In this document: piece after piece, positions 22,625-33,239 of the stretch
Layout: each line of letters begins with the position of its first letter
How positions within the stretch are numbered: the stretch's first letter is position 1
From: Leptobrachium leishanense
Lineage: Eukaryota > Chordata > Amphibia > Anura > Megophryidae
Assembly: GCA_009667805.1 (NCBI GenBank)
Contig: CM019064.1
Coordinates: 269,619,662-269,683,661, forward strand
Reading direction: 5' to 3'
DNA length: 64,000 nucleotides
The notes under the pieces: generated by a model
The model's input: the letters and a program-made list of their open reading frames with translations, nothing else
What the model was told of the DNA's origin: nothing
Database searches by the model: none
Program-made: the position numbers and the translations under genes

Positions 22625-23538
22625 TGTCACAACACAAAAAAAGCTACCAACTACCTACACGGTCGTGACGTGCGGAAGGAGAGCGTACAAGGGATTACAG
22701 CTCCAAGCCTCTGGACTTAGTAACTCTACCCACTCTCGGGCCCAGAGTTATGCCAACCTAACCCCCTTAAGGCGTACACACCCTTCCGAATATATACGCT
22801 GCCACCACGAACGTCATAGGGCACTTTCGAAACCCCACTAACTGTATACCACCCCAAACAAGGACCCCAACCATATACAGCTAATATCTCTACCAAATGT
22901 TATATAATACAGTAACGATAAACCAAGCTATTCGAGAAGCATGAATTATCTAGAGCAGATACAGTACTGGGTTTTAAAGTTTTAATGGAAAAGGATAAAA
23001 ATGCAAACTTTACACAGTGCCAATATCACAAAAGAAGACCTACAAGATATACAAAAATATGCAAATACAGTTCTTGAAATAAAATGGGATTTACATAGAA
23101 AACCTAACTTGATTAGGCAATGTCCATGGGTATGCCAGATTTCATTTCATGGTCTCATGAGAGAGTTCAGGTGTGGCTACATGGCTTGATCATGGGAGGG
23201 AAGGATAATGTCCAGGAACCAGCGAATTCAGGACATGGCAAAGTTTATGAGACCAGAGGGGTTGCCAGATGCACATAATGTCCAGAATGTCACACTGAGT
23301 CTTTGCCGAAATACCTTGAGTCTTGGATGAGCATCTATACAAAAAAAGCTTGCCCCCCCCATCCATTTGGTTCCCGGATCAAGTTTCCATTCAGCCCCAG
23401 AGAGCGGATCAGATAAGAGGGTTATAAATACAGAGGCCTTGCCTTGGAAACTCCTTTGCCAAGACAGGAGAAAAACCCCCACCAATTCTGCATTTAAAAT
23501 CTGACACACTGCGCCAAAAATGATGCATGTTTGTGGCA
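22625..23538. mobile_element. Solo LTR inside the Gmr1-like integrase
   Basis: Begins TGTCACAACAC and ends TTTGTGGCA, flanked by the perfect 5-bp duplication GTAGA (22620-22624 and 23539-23543). Removing it rejoins the integrase reading frame (DLLYGR, then HPRGILD), which proves a later insertion. It is 914 bp with no internal region. Its family was not recognised and its orientation is uncertain. Confidence 0.8.
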
Positions 23539-23935
23539 GTAGACACCCCAGAGGTATATTAGATATTGCTAAAGAAACATTGGAGCAGGAATCCAACTCT
23601 CTCCGCAGTGTTATTGAAAATGTTGCACAAATGCAGGAGTGTATGGAAGCCATAATGCCAATTGTAAAGGAAAATATGGAAAAAGCCGAGAAAGCTAAGG
23701 AAGTAACTTTATAATAGAAATGCCAGGGTAAGGGATTTTCATCCTGGGGACAGCGTTCTCGTACTGATTTTCTACGGTTGAATGTAAATTCCTTGCAAGC
23801 TGGCAAGGACTATATGAAATAATTGAACAGGTTAATGAGGTAAATTACAAAGTAAGACAACCAGGCAGTAGGAAGCCAGAACAAATTTACCATATATATG
23901 TACTGAAGCCTTGGGTAGAGCGAGAGAAGTGCTGA
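23539..23935 (+). pseudogene. Integrase C-terminal region of Gmr1-like element
   Basis: Continues with RHPRGILDIAKETLEQES and VIENVAQMQECMEA (helical), two stops at 23712, then, after frameshifts, LYEIIEQVNEVNYKVRQPG, IYHIYVLKPWVERE. The YEI..VNEVNYKV...IYHI..LKPW pattern is the usual gypsy integrase C-terminal fold. It ends just before the reverse transcriptase segment. Confidence 0.78.
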
Positions 23936-23944
23936 TGATGTAAA

Positions 23945-24383
23945 GGGAATCTACTCCCAGACTAATTGAGACTGAACCTGGGGTACACATTGCAGAGACT
24001 CTCGCGCCTCATCAGATTCAGGAAGTAAAGGAGTTTGTTTCTAAAAATATAGATGTCTTCTCCCCAGTCCCAGGGAAAACACATATCATTAAACATGAAA
24101 TTATTACTGAGCTTGGGAAAAAGTTTAACTTGAAACCTTACAGGATACCAGAAGCCAGAAGAGTGACCGTTAATGCAGAAGTAAAGAAGATGTTAGACTT
24201 GGGGGTTATTGAGGTTTCACAGAGCGAGTGGAGCAATCCTATTGTTCTAGTGCCCAAACCAAATGGTAGAATACGATTCTGCAACGACCTTCATAAATTA
24301 AATTTCTAAATTTGATGCTTACCCTTTGCCTCGGGTTGATGAATTGATAAAGAGATTAGGAGGTTCCAGATACTTAAGTATGG
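23945..24383 (+). pseudogene. Reverse transcriptase N-terminal part, truncated
   Basis: Frame-broken text includes EFVSKNIDVFSPVPGKT, HEIITELGKKFNLKPYRIPE, EVKKMLDLGVIEVS, WSNPIVLVPKPNGRIRFCND and, after a frameshift, FDAYPLPRVDELIKRLGGSRYL. These are the first blocks of a gypsy reverse transcriptase. The catalytic YxDD block, thumb and RNase H are absent: the sequence runs straight into a short duplicated LTR start at 24384. It lies downstream of integrase. Confidence 0.85.
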
Positions 24384-24404
24384 GTTGCATGGGTTGGGTA
24401 ATAA

Positions 24405-24872
24405 GAGTGCATGGGTTGGGTAACAAGACATCTGGAAGAGTAATTGAGGGAAGGTATTTAGGCCCAGACTCCTGCATGGCCTCTATCCTCTCACACACTT
24501 TGTTGCAAATTAATCAATTAAGCCACAGGTAAATTCCCAGGCTGCTGACTGCTGGACAGAAGTGTGTTTAATCAGACTGCTCAAAGCAGGACATGGAGCA
24601 GTAGCACTTCTAAAGAGATGCTGTGTTTGGTTTCAAGATAGCCAGGAGTGCTGGATGTAGAGTTAGTACTCTCATTTGAGTTAGGTTTTCTTTTGTAGCT
24701 TTTCGCTGAATCACCTGCAATAGTGATTCCAAAGCCAAGTCTGCTATTTGCTTCTGTATGCTGGAATATGAGGCCTCCCATTTGCACAAGCTTCAAGTCT
24801 ACGGCTGTTTCTTCCCTAGAGGACCGTGTTTTTTGGTTGGAACCAAGGATCCCGAGCGGTTGCTATACTACA
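24405..24872 (+). repeat. 3' LTR of the Gmr1-like element
   Basis: Matches the 5' LTR from GAGTGCATGGG to the end GCTATACTACA. The first bases (TGTGACA) are missing, and a partial tandem copy of the LTR start (TGCATGGGTTGGGTAA) lies at 24388-24404, evidence of a rearranged junction with the truncated reverse transcriptase. Confidence 0.85.
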
Positions 24873-25001
24873 ACATTAACATCTCCTATTCTTATTATGA
24901 GAGACGTTAATGTGCACTTCCACGTGGAGGCGCTGGCTATTACAAAGTAGCCTATGCTTCTATGCGGGAGATGATATTTCACTGAGAAATACCAACTCTT
25001 A

Positions 25002-25428
25002 GGCTAGGGTCAGACGAAAGCATTTTTCCCCGCGAATGTGAAAAAGTGCGTCCGAACGCATTGACATATTTTTTCACGGAATGCGCAAAAACGGTCAGAC
25101 GACGCGCATTTTCGGGCGTGATTTTGTACGGATCGTCAATAAAACACATTTTGCGTCTGGACATTATGTAGGCCGGACATTAGCAGCGTCTGACATCTCC
25201 TAATCACGCAAACACGCCGGTATGCCGCAGCTGCGCACTCAGTACGTCAGTACTAGCGGTTCAGCGTTCTCAAAAAAATGCGTTCAAATTCCACTTGCGT
25301 TGCACGGCCGGACTTTTGTGCGGCCGTACATCGTATGTTGTCCGTCATTGCCTGTCATCTGCTGCTAGTGCGGCAGTAATTATGTGCGCCAGAACGCACG
25401 TTAAAAGAGCGCTGGTCTGACCCCAGCC
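25002..25428. mobile_element. Harbinger-like MITE
   Basis: GGCTAGGGTCAGACG at the left and GGTCTGACCCCAGCC at the right, with a perfect TTA duplication (24999-25001 and 25429-25431). The interior is GC-rich with GCGTTC / GAACGC and TACGTC words like its relatives. Confidence 0.85.
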
Positions 25429-25431
25429 TTA

Positions 25432-28206
25432 AAAGCTGATGCTATGTGATTTTGCTTTCATATAACATAGTCTGAAAACCCCTCCATTAAATCCATACTC
25501 GCCTGTCATCCCACGGTGGAGACCGCAGCACAATCTGCCGCTTCCTCTCACTGACACCAGAGTAAGATTATGAACAAATAGTTCCTAGTCTCCCTCCGTT
25601 TAATCTGCAGCACTGCACAATCTAGCGAGAGTGAGCTCGTGCCTGGGGTGCACAAGCCTCCATTGAGTTCTATGGACTCCAAGAGCCGATACTCGTAGCA
25701 GCACGCTGCACCACTGCTGGTATCGGGCAGCTTTGCGCTTTGTTCCAGGGCTAGGCGCTAATAAAGCACCTACTCCATAAAATGGCAGTAAAATGGAGAC
25801 AGTAAGGAAATTCTGTAGGTGCAAATTTTCCTGCCTACCGTCTCCATCTAATCGTCAACTATGGAATAGAGCCCACAATCTGGGTGTATCACAATAAAAA
25901 ATTACCCTCATTTCCATCTATTCATTATCAAATACCCTTGCCATTTTTTTTTTATTTTCATGACTCCTTGGATTTCTCCCTCCTGATTTAAAAGCATTGT
26001 TTAGTTTGCCAGATAAGTCCCTATGTCAATTCCTAATTCTGCCATGCACTGATATCTCGATCTCCGGTACTAAGATAGTAAGTATAGTGCAAGTAATTAG
26101 ATCACGGAGGCAGACAGAGGTACATCGAACATGTTTTTTGTTTATCGTAATAAAGTTTTATTGAAAGCTTTTACAAGACATGGCAATATTGCAAATGAAG
26201 AAATGGTATATGCACTGTACAAGCGTATTTTACAGATGTCAAAGATGTGACCGTCAAAACAGAACAGCATGACATACCAATCATTCTACAACAGAAAACA
26301 CTTTCCAGACACGTTCACATAAAAATATAAGGTGTCATAAGTAGGAGTATAAGGCCATCGGGTGGTCTGGAAAGCACAGATTTACCAATAAGGGAGGGAC
26401 AGCCGAAGTAACCACACCACACCAGGGGTGTTAACATATGCACTTTACATAAACACCCAGGAACAGGCCTCCGATCCCGAGGGGTGAGGAGGCCCTAGGT
26501 AAAAGGGATAGGACAGAGTAAGCTGCTCAGGTTTTGTTAAAAAAATACGCATGGTTGACCAAACAATTATACTGCAAAGTGAGAAGAATGGGGCAAAGAA
26601 ACAATGGAAGGTGAGGGATGTGACAAACACACCCAGAGCTTCAGCTTCAGGTCCAGGAAATCCTTAATCCAGCACTGAGCACATGTACTGCTCATGTGCA
26701 GTTTCCTTCTAGCAGAAGCTATTCTAGGACTCCTAATTCACTCACAGTTCAATCCTAATTCTACCCCTAGCCTTAAAAATTAATTTAAAAAAAATTTCAT
26801 TCTCAGGCATCGGAACTATTTATTTACTTTGGGGTCAGCTAATTTTGAAAGTGTAAGTAAATAAAGAAATAAAAAATACTGTTGGGCTTGCTTCCATATT
26901 TCCTACTGATGTTAGTGTAGAAGAGCAATAGCAACAATGTGTATGTCAAGGTTTATGGGCTGTTTTGAAAATCTTCCTTGTTTAAAGGCACTCCTTTGCG
27001 GTCGAATTGCAATCTGTCCAAATATTCATAGATTTTGTCTGAATAATGAATCAACTAAGCACCACATGGAGAAAATTTATGATTATTGAATCACACAGTG
27101 GACGAACTTTACCATCAATTTTTTTGTTTTTCGAACTTACTGAAAACTTGACTAGCTGTCATTGATCAGCATGGCTTTGGACTTGGGATAGACTGTCTCA
27201 TAGGACAAAAATGCTCTTGAAGTTAATTGAAGTACGGGCAATTTTTGGCAAAGACACAATCAGTTCACTGTCTTCAAGGAATACTACCACTTACATAAGC
27301 TGCAACTAGTTTACTTGTGAAGTGCAAATAAAACCACCCGATAAAACACATGCTGCTGGCTTTTTTTGTTGCTTGAAGTTATTGCATCTAAAAAGGAAAA
27401 ATTTAGTTTTTTTATATCCGGTTTTCATTTTGCGGATGTTTCTCATGATGCAAAATTTACCAAAACCTGTTCAAATGTTTTACTTTGTAACTTTGCTTTA
27501 TCTTATACAGTATTTAACAGTTAATGAGGTGGGGGAGGGACTGGATAAGGCAGCAGGGGTGTGTTGTGTTGTCAAGGATCCTCAAGAAAAGAGATGTCAG
27601 CTGAATGGGATAAACCAGAGAGTTTACAAGGCGTCAAATCTACCCCTTGGTTATGTCCTTTGAAAACATCCCACAAAATACATTGATTGGAGTCTGATAT
27701 CGACCCATAGACTCCATTCTATGGGCAAAGCCAACCGGTGAGAAGTATCAAGTAATGTAAAGATACTATAGAGGGGGCACATTATAACACAAAAGATCAC
27801 ACAATGGATATGCTCAGTGACACATAGAAAGTAAAAGTTTCTTAACTAAACATACAAGAGAAAACAAAGCACATGTAAGATGTCAACAACATAAAATATA
27901 CACAATAAGGACATTTTGTTTTTTGGAGGTAGTGGTCCTTTAATTAACCTTTGCAATGCTGGTCCCTTCCAGCAGCTGCATTTATAAGAGACACGGTTCT
28001 ACCTGCTGCAGAGATGTAGATGGATTTCACTAATAGTAATACTGCCTCTACTCCAAATTAAAATGTGTACTAACTATTCTAATAATTTCTCTTGACAAAT
28101 GGCTATCTTTTGTACATTTGACCTTTACTTGGCTATGGCCAAATGATAAAATTCTCCTACTGCTCATATTATCTCCAGTGTATGTGCATAGAGGAGAGAC
28201 ATAAAC
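25432..28206. other. No gene recognised
   Basis: No supported coding region. About 25560-25880 contains text ending CTATGGAATAGAGCCC that looks like a degraded MITE. About 26125-26350 contains AATAAAGTTTTATTG and may be the 3' end of an older retroelement. 27322-27663 is an open frame without a recognisable domain. The rest is AT-rich. Confidence 0.4.
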
Positions 28207-28214
28207 ATTTCTTA

Positions 28215-29138
28215 CAGGGCTTTTTTTCTTCCAGTATTGCCGTTACTCAGTACCTGCACCTACCAGCAGGGCAGATGCTCCTCCGCTAACGATGTGGAGA
28301 AGGTCTGCAGCCCAAGGTGGTACTCCCACTGATTGGCACTAGCCTGGCACCAATCGTGGACTTCTCACGCATGGAGCTGACAGCTTGGATGCCAGCTCCA
28401 CCTGCACAACTTAGCGCCACCCACTGACATCATCACGCATGGGCGTGATGACGTCAAATGTAGGAGTACCCTCCCGCCGGGCAGGAAATGCCCAATACCC
28501 TATGGAGAAGATACCGGAGTCCCTAGGACCCCTGTATCTCTGGACCCATAGATGCTAGTGGGTCGTGCAAGGTGTCATTGGAAAGGCCAGAGCACGTGAT
28601 TCCAATACTACCAAACATGATCAGGATTCATGTAACAATAAAAACGAATAAATATAAAATCTGTCTTTTTTTCTAATGCAGCACTATTATTCACTTTTCA
28701 ATTATAAAGTGAGCAATAATGCTGCACCATGGAGGTCTGTGATACACACTGCACATTACTATAAGCTTTATTGCTGTGGAGCTCTGTGATCTGCTCATAC
28801 ATGCTGCAAGTTAATGTGAGTTTTTTAAGCTGTGGAGCTCTGTGGTATGTTCATCCACACTGCATGTTACTGTGAGTTGTATTGCTGTGGAGCTCTGTGA
28901 TCAGCATGGGTGTGTATTATGGGAATAGTTTAAGACTGTAGAATTTCATCTTTGGACCCAGGCAACACAAGGTCATGGCCTGACCCTGGCTCTATACATT
29001 GGCTGCATGCTGATATGGGCCCTCTGTTTATTAGTTCATGCAAGTGTTTGCCATCTTTTCATTGGCCGCTTGCTGCCTGACGCTTTATGATGCTTCGTGG
29101 TGAGTACCCCCACCTTTTTTCCTAGAAAAAAGGCACTC
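28215..29138. mobile_element. Non-autonomous hAT element, CAGGGCTTTTTTTC type
   Basis: The left end CAGGGCTTTTTTTCTTCC is matched by the complement of the right end (CCTAGAAAAAAGGCACTC). An 8-bp duplication ATTTCTTA (28207-28214) / ATTTCTTG (29139-29146) supports hAT insertion. The interior contains GGTGAGTACCCCC-type subterminal text, an ATGACGTCA-like palindromic region near 28445, and a tandem array. No coding capacity. Confidence 0.82.
28725..28905. repeat. About 58-bp tandem repeat (reverse of 14225-14490)
   Basis: About three units of TTGCTGTGGAGCTCTGTGAT with TACTGTGAGTT and CACACTGCA words. The unit is the reverse complement of the array at 14225-14490, inside a hAT element with different terminal repeats. 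Confidence 0.85.
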
Positions 29139-29610
29139 ATTTCTTGCTATTAGTCATAATTTTTGCAATGTAACAACATTACATGTACTGAAATATAAGA
29201 ATTTGAAATTGACATAAACAAAGTTTCTGATACGAATATAATAAAAGGAGTCCAGAAGCTGTTTAAGCAGTCTGTTGAAACATTCTTCTCTTTTTAGTCT
29301 AATTTTTCAAATGTGCTTTATATTATATCAAATGGGTTTAAAAAGAAAACTTGGTCTCATTTTAGTGATTTTATTAAAGGAGCATTGAAGTGGATAATAT
29401 TTAATGCATTATTATTAACAGTAGTAAAAACCTATGCACCAAAATAATTTCCTTTCCATTCATAAATGATCATTCCATCAATATATCCTCTAACAAGTTC
29501 TTACGGTTCAAAGAACAAAAATCCTACTTCTCATGCCTTGTTTTAGGGTTGGACAAATTAGTGCTTGCTGGGAAAATTTTTACTGTGCTTAAAACTTGAT
29601 CTCGATGATT
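29139..29610. other. No gene recognised
   Basis: AT-rich DNA with no supported feature. Confidence 0.4.
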
Positions 29611-29720
29611 ACTATTATTCTTTATTAAGTGTCAGCATATTCCGCAGCGCTGTACAATGGGCACAATATAGACAATACATTGAACAACATTTTGACAAAC
29701 CAGTACAGGAGGAAACAATC
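29611..29720. repeat. Dispersed repeat fragment
   Basis: Contains TTTATTAAGTGTCAGCATAT and CCGCAGCGCTGTACAATGGG, a word combination I associate with an abundant dispersed repeat in frog genomes. Boundaries and class are not visible here. Confidence 0.45.
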
Positions 29721-29939
29721 TAGTAGATGTACTATTCCAGTGTTGCAATAAGACTAAGGGCTCGAGCTCTTAATGTCTACGTGCATAGACATTAATAGCT
29801 CCTTTTTTTTCCATGAAAAGCTTTAATTTACAGCTAGCTGTCAACGACTCAATATTAACGGCTATGTAGGAATATTCTGACTCTGTAACTATTTATTTTT
29901 AATTTGACAATTTTAATTGTGTGCGATCAAAATAGATTT

Positions 29940-30460
29940 ACAACATGTAGATAGGGAAAACTGTATCTCTGGCGCCACCTGAAGCGACAACATCGCGAAA
30001 CGCATTTGGGTGCTTTGCCCGTGAACTGTATGTAATTTTTGGTTTATTTATTTGTTTTAATAAATTAGCCTCAATTTATTTCCATGTATCCTGACTTGCT
30101 GGTTGGAGTGAAAAGGAGTTTGAAGGCTGTATGGGAGATCCGGTGCTCCCCCTAATGCCGCTGGTTGCTGATAATATCTAGTGTCTGATTTAGACACCGA
30201 AAAATGTGAGTGGATTCCTTTCTCTGGTCTATATCTACCATATTTACTCAATTTACTACACTATGGCATCTTTTTGTTCTATTTGAGGTACACTTCTTTC
30301 CACAACGGTAAAGGAAGACCGAGAGAAAGGGATCACCACTGAAGGAAGCGCTGTTTCTACCATTCGATCCACTTTTCTTGAAGGACATGTAGATGACAAA
30401 ATACATTTCTCTGATAGATGATACATAAGACATTTTCTACGGGAAATGCAATAGGTGCAC
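29940..30460. repeat. Unclassified repeat-like segment
   Basis: Contains GCGACAACATCGCGAAACGC and TTTTAATAAATTAGCCTC, text of a kind common in dispersed amphibian repeats. No ends or target duplications could be set, so class and limits are uncertain. Confidence 0.35.
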
Positions 30461-31613
30461 ATTTTTTTTTATTTTACTAAAATCAGATTAATATGAAAGA
30501 TAACCAAGTATTGATGAAAAGGAAAACTCAAAATAAAACTAACAACCATGAACATGAAGCATACGCGGACTAATATGTCTCAAAGGAGGGTGGGCAGAAA
30601 TTATTTGGACAGGTTAAGCACTGGGAGGTGTTGTAGATGGGGATCCTGGGGCTGTCAGCCTGCTACCATTTCCCTGGAGTACCACTCTGCATTTATTTAA
30701 CAGCTGAAACTGCTGGTCCAAGTTTTCTGCAGGTGACTGTACAATAACAGCTCTTACGAACTGTAGGAGCCAGTAACAGGGCATGTGGTACTGCTGATTT
30801 TGTATTAACTGCCAAATATTCCAACTCCAGCTACTAATACATGCATTGTTCAAAATAGAGGCAGTAACAGAGAGCCTCAGGGTTATGGGCTTGCATCATT
30901 ATTTTCTTTTAGTGGCTCCCTGTTATCGACTATGTCGGAAAAGGGCCCTATAAAGTGTTGACATACTCCGTTTGTGTTGCCATTGTAAAGAAATGCTGGA
31001 TAGGCCAGTCCTAAATAATAAGGGTAACTGTCACTAGTTTTCTTTCTATTTAGAGTAGGATTATGCGAAAGTCAGTTTGTCCGAATCAATTCAGCTTATT
31101 TGTTAATTGACATAGCAAATTTAGTTCAATGATTTAGTTTGCCAGAAATTTAATTACATTGGAATGGTAAGAATAAATCCAGGGCATACACTTTTCCTTA
31201 CTTTTTTTTGCATTATTGTGGTTTTTCTCGTTCACTGTACAGCTTTTGCCTGCAAATATCAATATTAATTTTAAACCATTGATTTGAATGATCTATATAG
31301 TACATTAAATGTATATTGAAATTCTATTAATTGTATGAAGGTGTAAAATTACATTTAACTAATTTTATAGCTACTTGGTGAAATGGTTAATAAAATATTT
31401 AATAAATAAAAATTTATAAACTATATAAATATAAATTGTATTTCTATATACTAAACTACTTACCATGAGAGCTGAACGTGTACGGCATTAAATAAACAAT
31501 ACATTTGCATTTATAAATACTCTGTCCTGCCTCTCTTCACCTCAGTTGGTCAGCTTTCCTATGACCAATCACCATTTACTGCTCATCCCCCTAATCTTCA
31601 TTCAACTGCTTTC
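30461..31613. other. No gene recognised
   Basis: Mostly AT-rich. A minus-strand open frame at 30614-30853 (79 residues) has no domain I recognise. The last 130 bp contain CCAAT words next to the gypsy 3' LTR. Confidence 0.4.
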
Positions 31614-32319
31614 TGTCAGGATTGGGTAACCCCGCTTGCAGACGATAAGCCAACAGACCCAGACCAACCGGTCCTTAGTAATGGCCGGGTTATGGTCAGT
31701 AATACTGAGAACGACGAACACAAAGAAAGTGGTGGAGTGCATAGTAAAACAACCTGCTGAATGAAGTAACCCACAGTGCTCTAGCTAGCCGGTCCTTACT
31801 AATGGCCGGGTTAAGCAGAGCAGACAAACAAAAACACACTTAGGTAGGGGTTAAGGAATAGAGGTCCTTTTATACTATGCCAAAATTCAGGGCGCCAGAA
31901 TAAAGGGAAATCGAGACAAGCCGGGATCGTAATAACCAGGAAATCAGTCAGATAGGAATGTAGCAATAACAACGAGGCACTAGGTGTAAATGGAACCACG
32001 CTAGGGCAATTTGATATGAGAAATGAAGCCCTTTAAATGGAGCCACAGCACTTCCTATTGGTGCTCAGAGGAGACGTCCTGCTCTGCAATAGGATCGCTG
32101 GTCATGTGCTGTGATTGGTTGTCCTTCCTGCATGCTGCGTCTGATTCGCGGGCGGCACCATTCTCTATCCGGTAGTACACAGTACCCGGGAATAAGGCTT
32201 TCTGGATATCAGCTGCTGTGACGACCGCAACATTTCCCCGGACATGGGCCGAAGGCGCAACACTTCCATGGACATGGGCCGAAGGTGCAACACTTCCCTG
32301 GACATGGGCCACCGTGACA
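31614..32319 (-). repeat. 3' LTR of chromodomain gypsy
   Basis: In sense orientation it starts TGTCACGGTGG and ends CCTGACA. U3 begins with a roughly 30-bp tandem repeat (GGCCCATGTCC plus GGAAGTGTTGCGCCTTC) that lies at 32215-32310 on the plus strand. A polypurine tract, read on the sense strand as AGGGGGGG, sits just upstream at about 32324-32331. It matches the 5' LTR closely, apart from about 40 bp (around 31945-31975) missing from the other copy. Confidence 0.92.
32032..32038 (-). promoter_or_regulatory. TATA-like box of the gypsy 3' LTR
   Basis: Sense ATTTAAA, 31 nt upstream of the GCCCTAGCG sequence proposed as transcript start. The same spacing is kept in the 5' LTR (49906-49912). Confidence 0.5.
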
Positions 32320-32715
32320 GCACCCCCCCTGATGGCGGGCCTTAAGGCGAGAAGGGAAACGGCGGTGATAGGCGGAGACCAGCCCCGGGGCATGAACATC
32401 AGAGGCAGCAACCCAGGAACGTTCCTCCGGGCCGTAACCCTTCCAATGCACAAGATATTGCAACCCGCCTCTAGACCACCTGGAATCCATGAGAGCCTGA
32501 ACCTCGTATTCCTCCTGACCCTGAACTCGGACAGGAGGAGGCTGTTTCACAGGAGTGTAATACCGGTTACAGACAAGGGGCTTGAGTAGGGAGGTACGGA
32601 AGGAGTTGGGGATTCTCAAGGACTTAGGCAACTCCAAGGCATAAGAGACAGGATTAAAGCGTCGGAGGACCCTGTAAGGACCGATAAACCATGGTGCCAA
32701 TTTGTGAGAGGGCAC
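32209..32715 (-). pseudogene. Integrase C-terminus and chromodomain
   Basis: Begins HKLAPWFIGPYRVLRRFNPV, the SH3-like integrase C-terminal domain, then YALELPKSLRIPNSFRTSLL. The chromodomain follows: EEYEVQALMDSRWSRGGLQY, LVHWKGYGPEERSWV, with the aromatic residues (Y, W, W) of the methyl-lysine pocket. Chromodomains direct integration to modified chromatin in several chromoviruses. The frame stays open through the polypurine tract and 110 bases into the LTR, where the U3 repeat is translated as Cys-rich GPCPGKCC-like units, stopping at 32209. This segment is intact for 168 residues. Confidence 0.9.
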
Positions 32716-32802
32716 CCGGAGTTTGATATGCCGAGTGGAGAGCCATACCCTTTGACCAGAGACCTAAGAAGGACCTGGTCATCTGTGGCGGTCTGCAAAC
32801 TT

Positions 32803-33239
32803 CTAATGGGCTAAAGAAACTTTTTGCAAAGCGGATTGAATCCGCGTCCAGGACTGACGTAGGAGTCGTAAGTGATCGTTAAGTGCAGGAATGGGTGACT
32901 CAGTCGGAGTACCAGGTAGTAAAGCAGGGTGAAACCCATAGGTCACAAAGAACGGGGTATGACCGGAACAGTTATGTACCGCGTTATTCCTAGCCAACTC
33001 AGCCCAAGGTAACAAGGAACTCCAATTATCTTGTTAGTGGGATTTGAATAACCGTAAATATTGTTCTAAGGACTGGTTGGTATGTTCAGCAGCATCGTTA
33101 GATTGTGGGTGGTAGGCAGAAGATAAGGATAAGTTGATAACCATTTCTTTACAGAAGGAACTCCAGAATCGGGAAATGAACTGAGTACGACGATCTGAGA
33201 CTATTTCCTGCAATATACCATGTAACCGTACCACCTCTT
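32803..33239 (-). pseudogene. Integrase catalytic core, second part
   Basis: Frames 33034-33234 and 32803-33015 carry EIVSDRRTQFISRFW (second Asp; the usual Gly is Arg), SSAYHPQSNDAAEHTNQSLE (Glu region; the normal QTDGQTER text is altered) and then LPWAELARNNAVHNCSGHTPF, FVTYGFHPALLP. A stop or frameshift separates the frames at about 33030. The altered motifs show decay. Confidence 0.88.

Larger units (their letters stand above)
19736..24872 (+). mobile_element. Gmr1-like Ty3/gypsy retrotransposon, degraded
   Basis: Two LTRs of about 470-490 bp flank gag, protease, integrase and then a partial reverse transcriptase. The flanks carry a 4-bp duplication ACAT (19732-19735 and 24873-24876). 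Integrase before reverse transcriptase is the reverse of usual gypsy order and is the defining trait of Gmr1-like elements. The 3' part of reverse transcriptase and all of RNase H are deleted up to the 3' LTR. A solo LTR (22625-23538) splits integrase. Multiple stops and frameshifts make it inactive. Confidence 0.85.

Noticed and set aside
22640..22920. Nuclear copy of mitochondrial DNA
   Set aside because: The C-rich text looks mitochondrial-like at first, but it is bounded by TG...CA ends with a 5-bp duplication, fitting a solo LTR.
30614..30853. Minus-strand coding exon
   Set aside because: No domain recognised and no neighbouring exon; chance open frame is likely.
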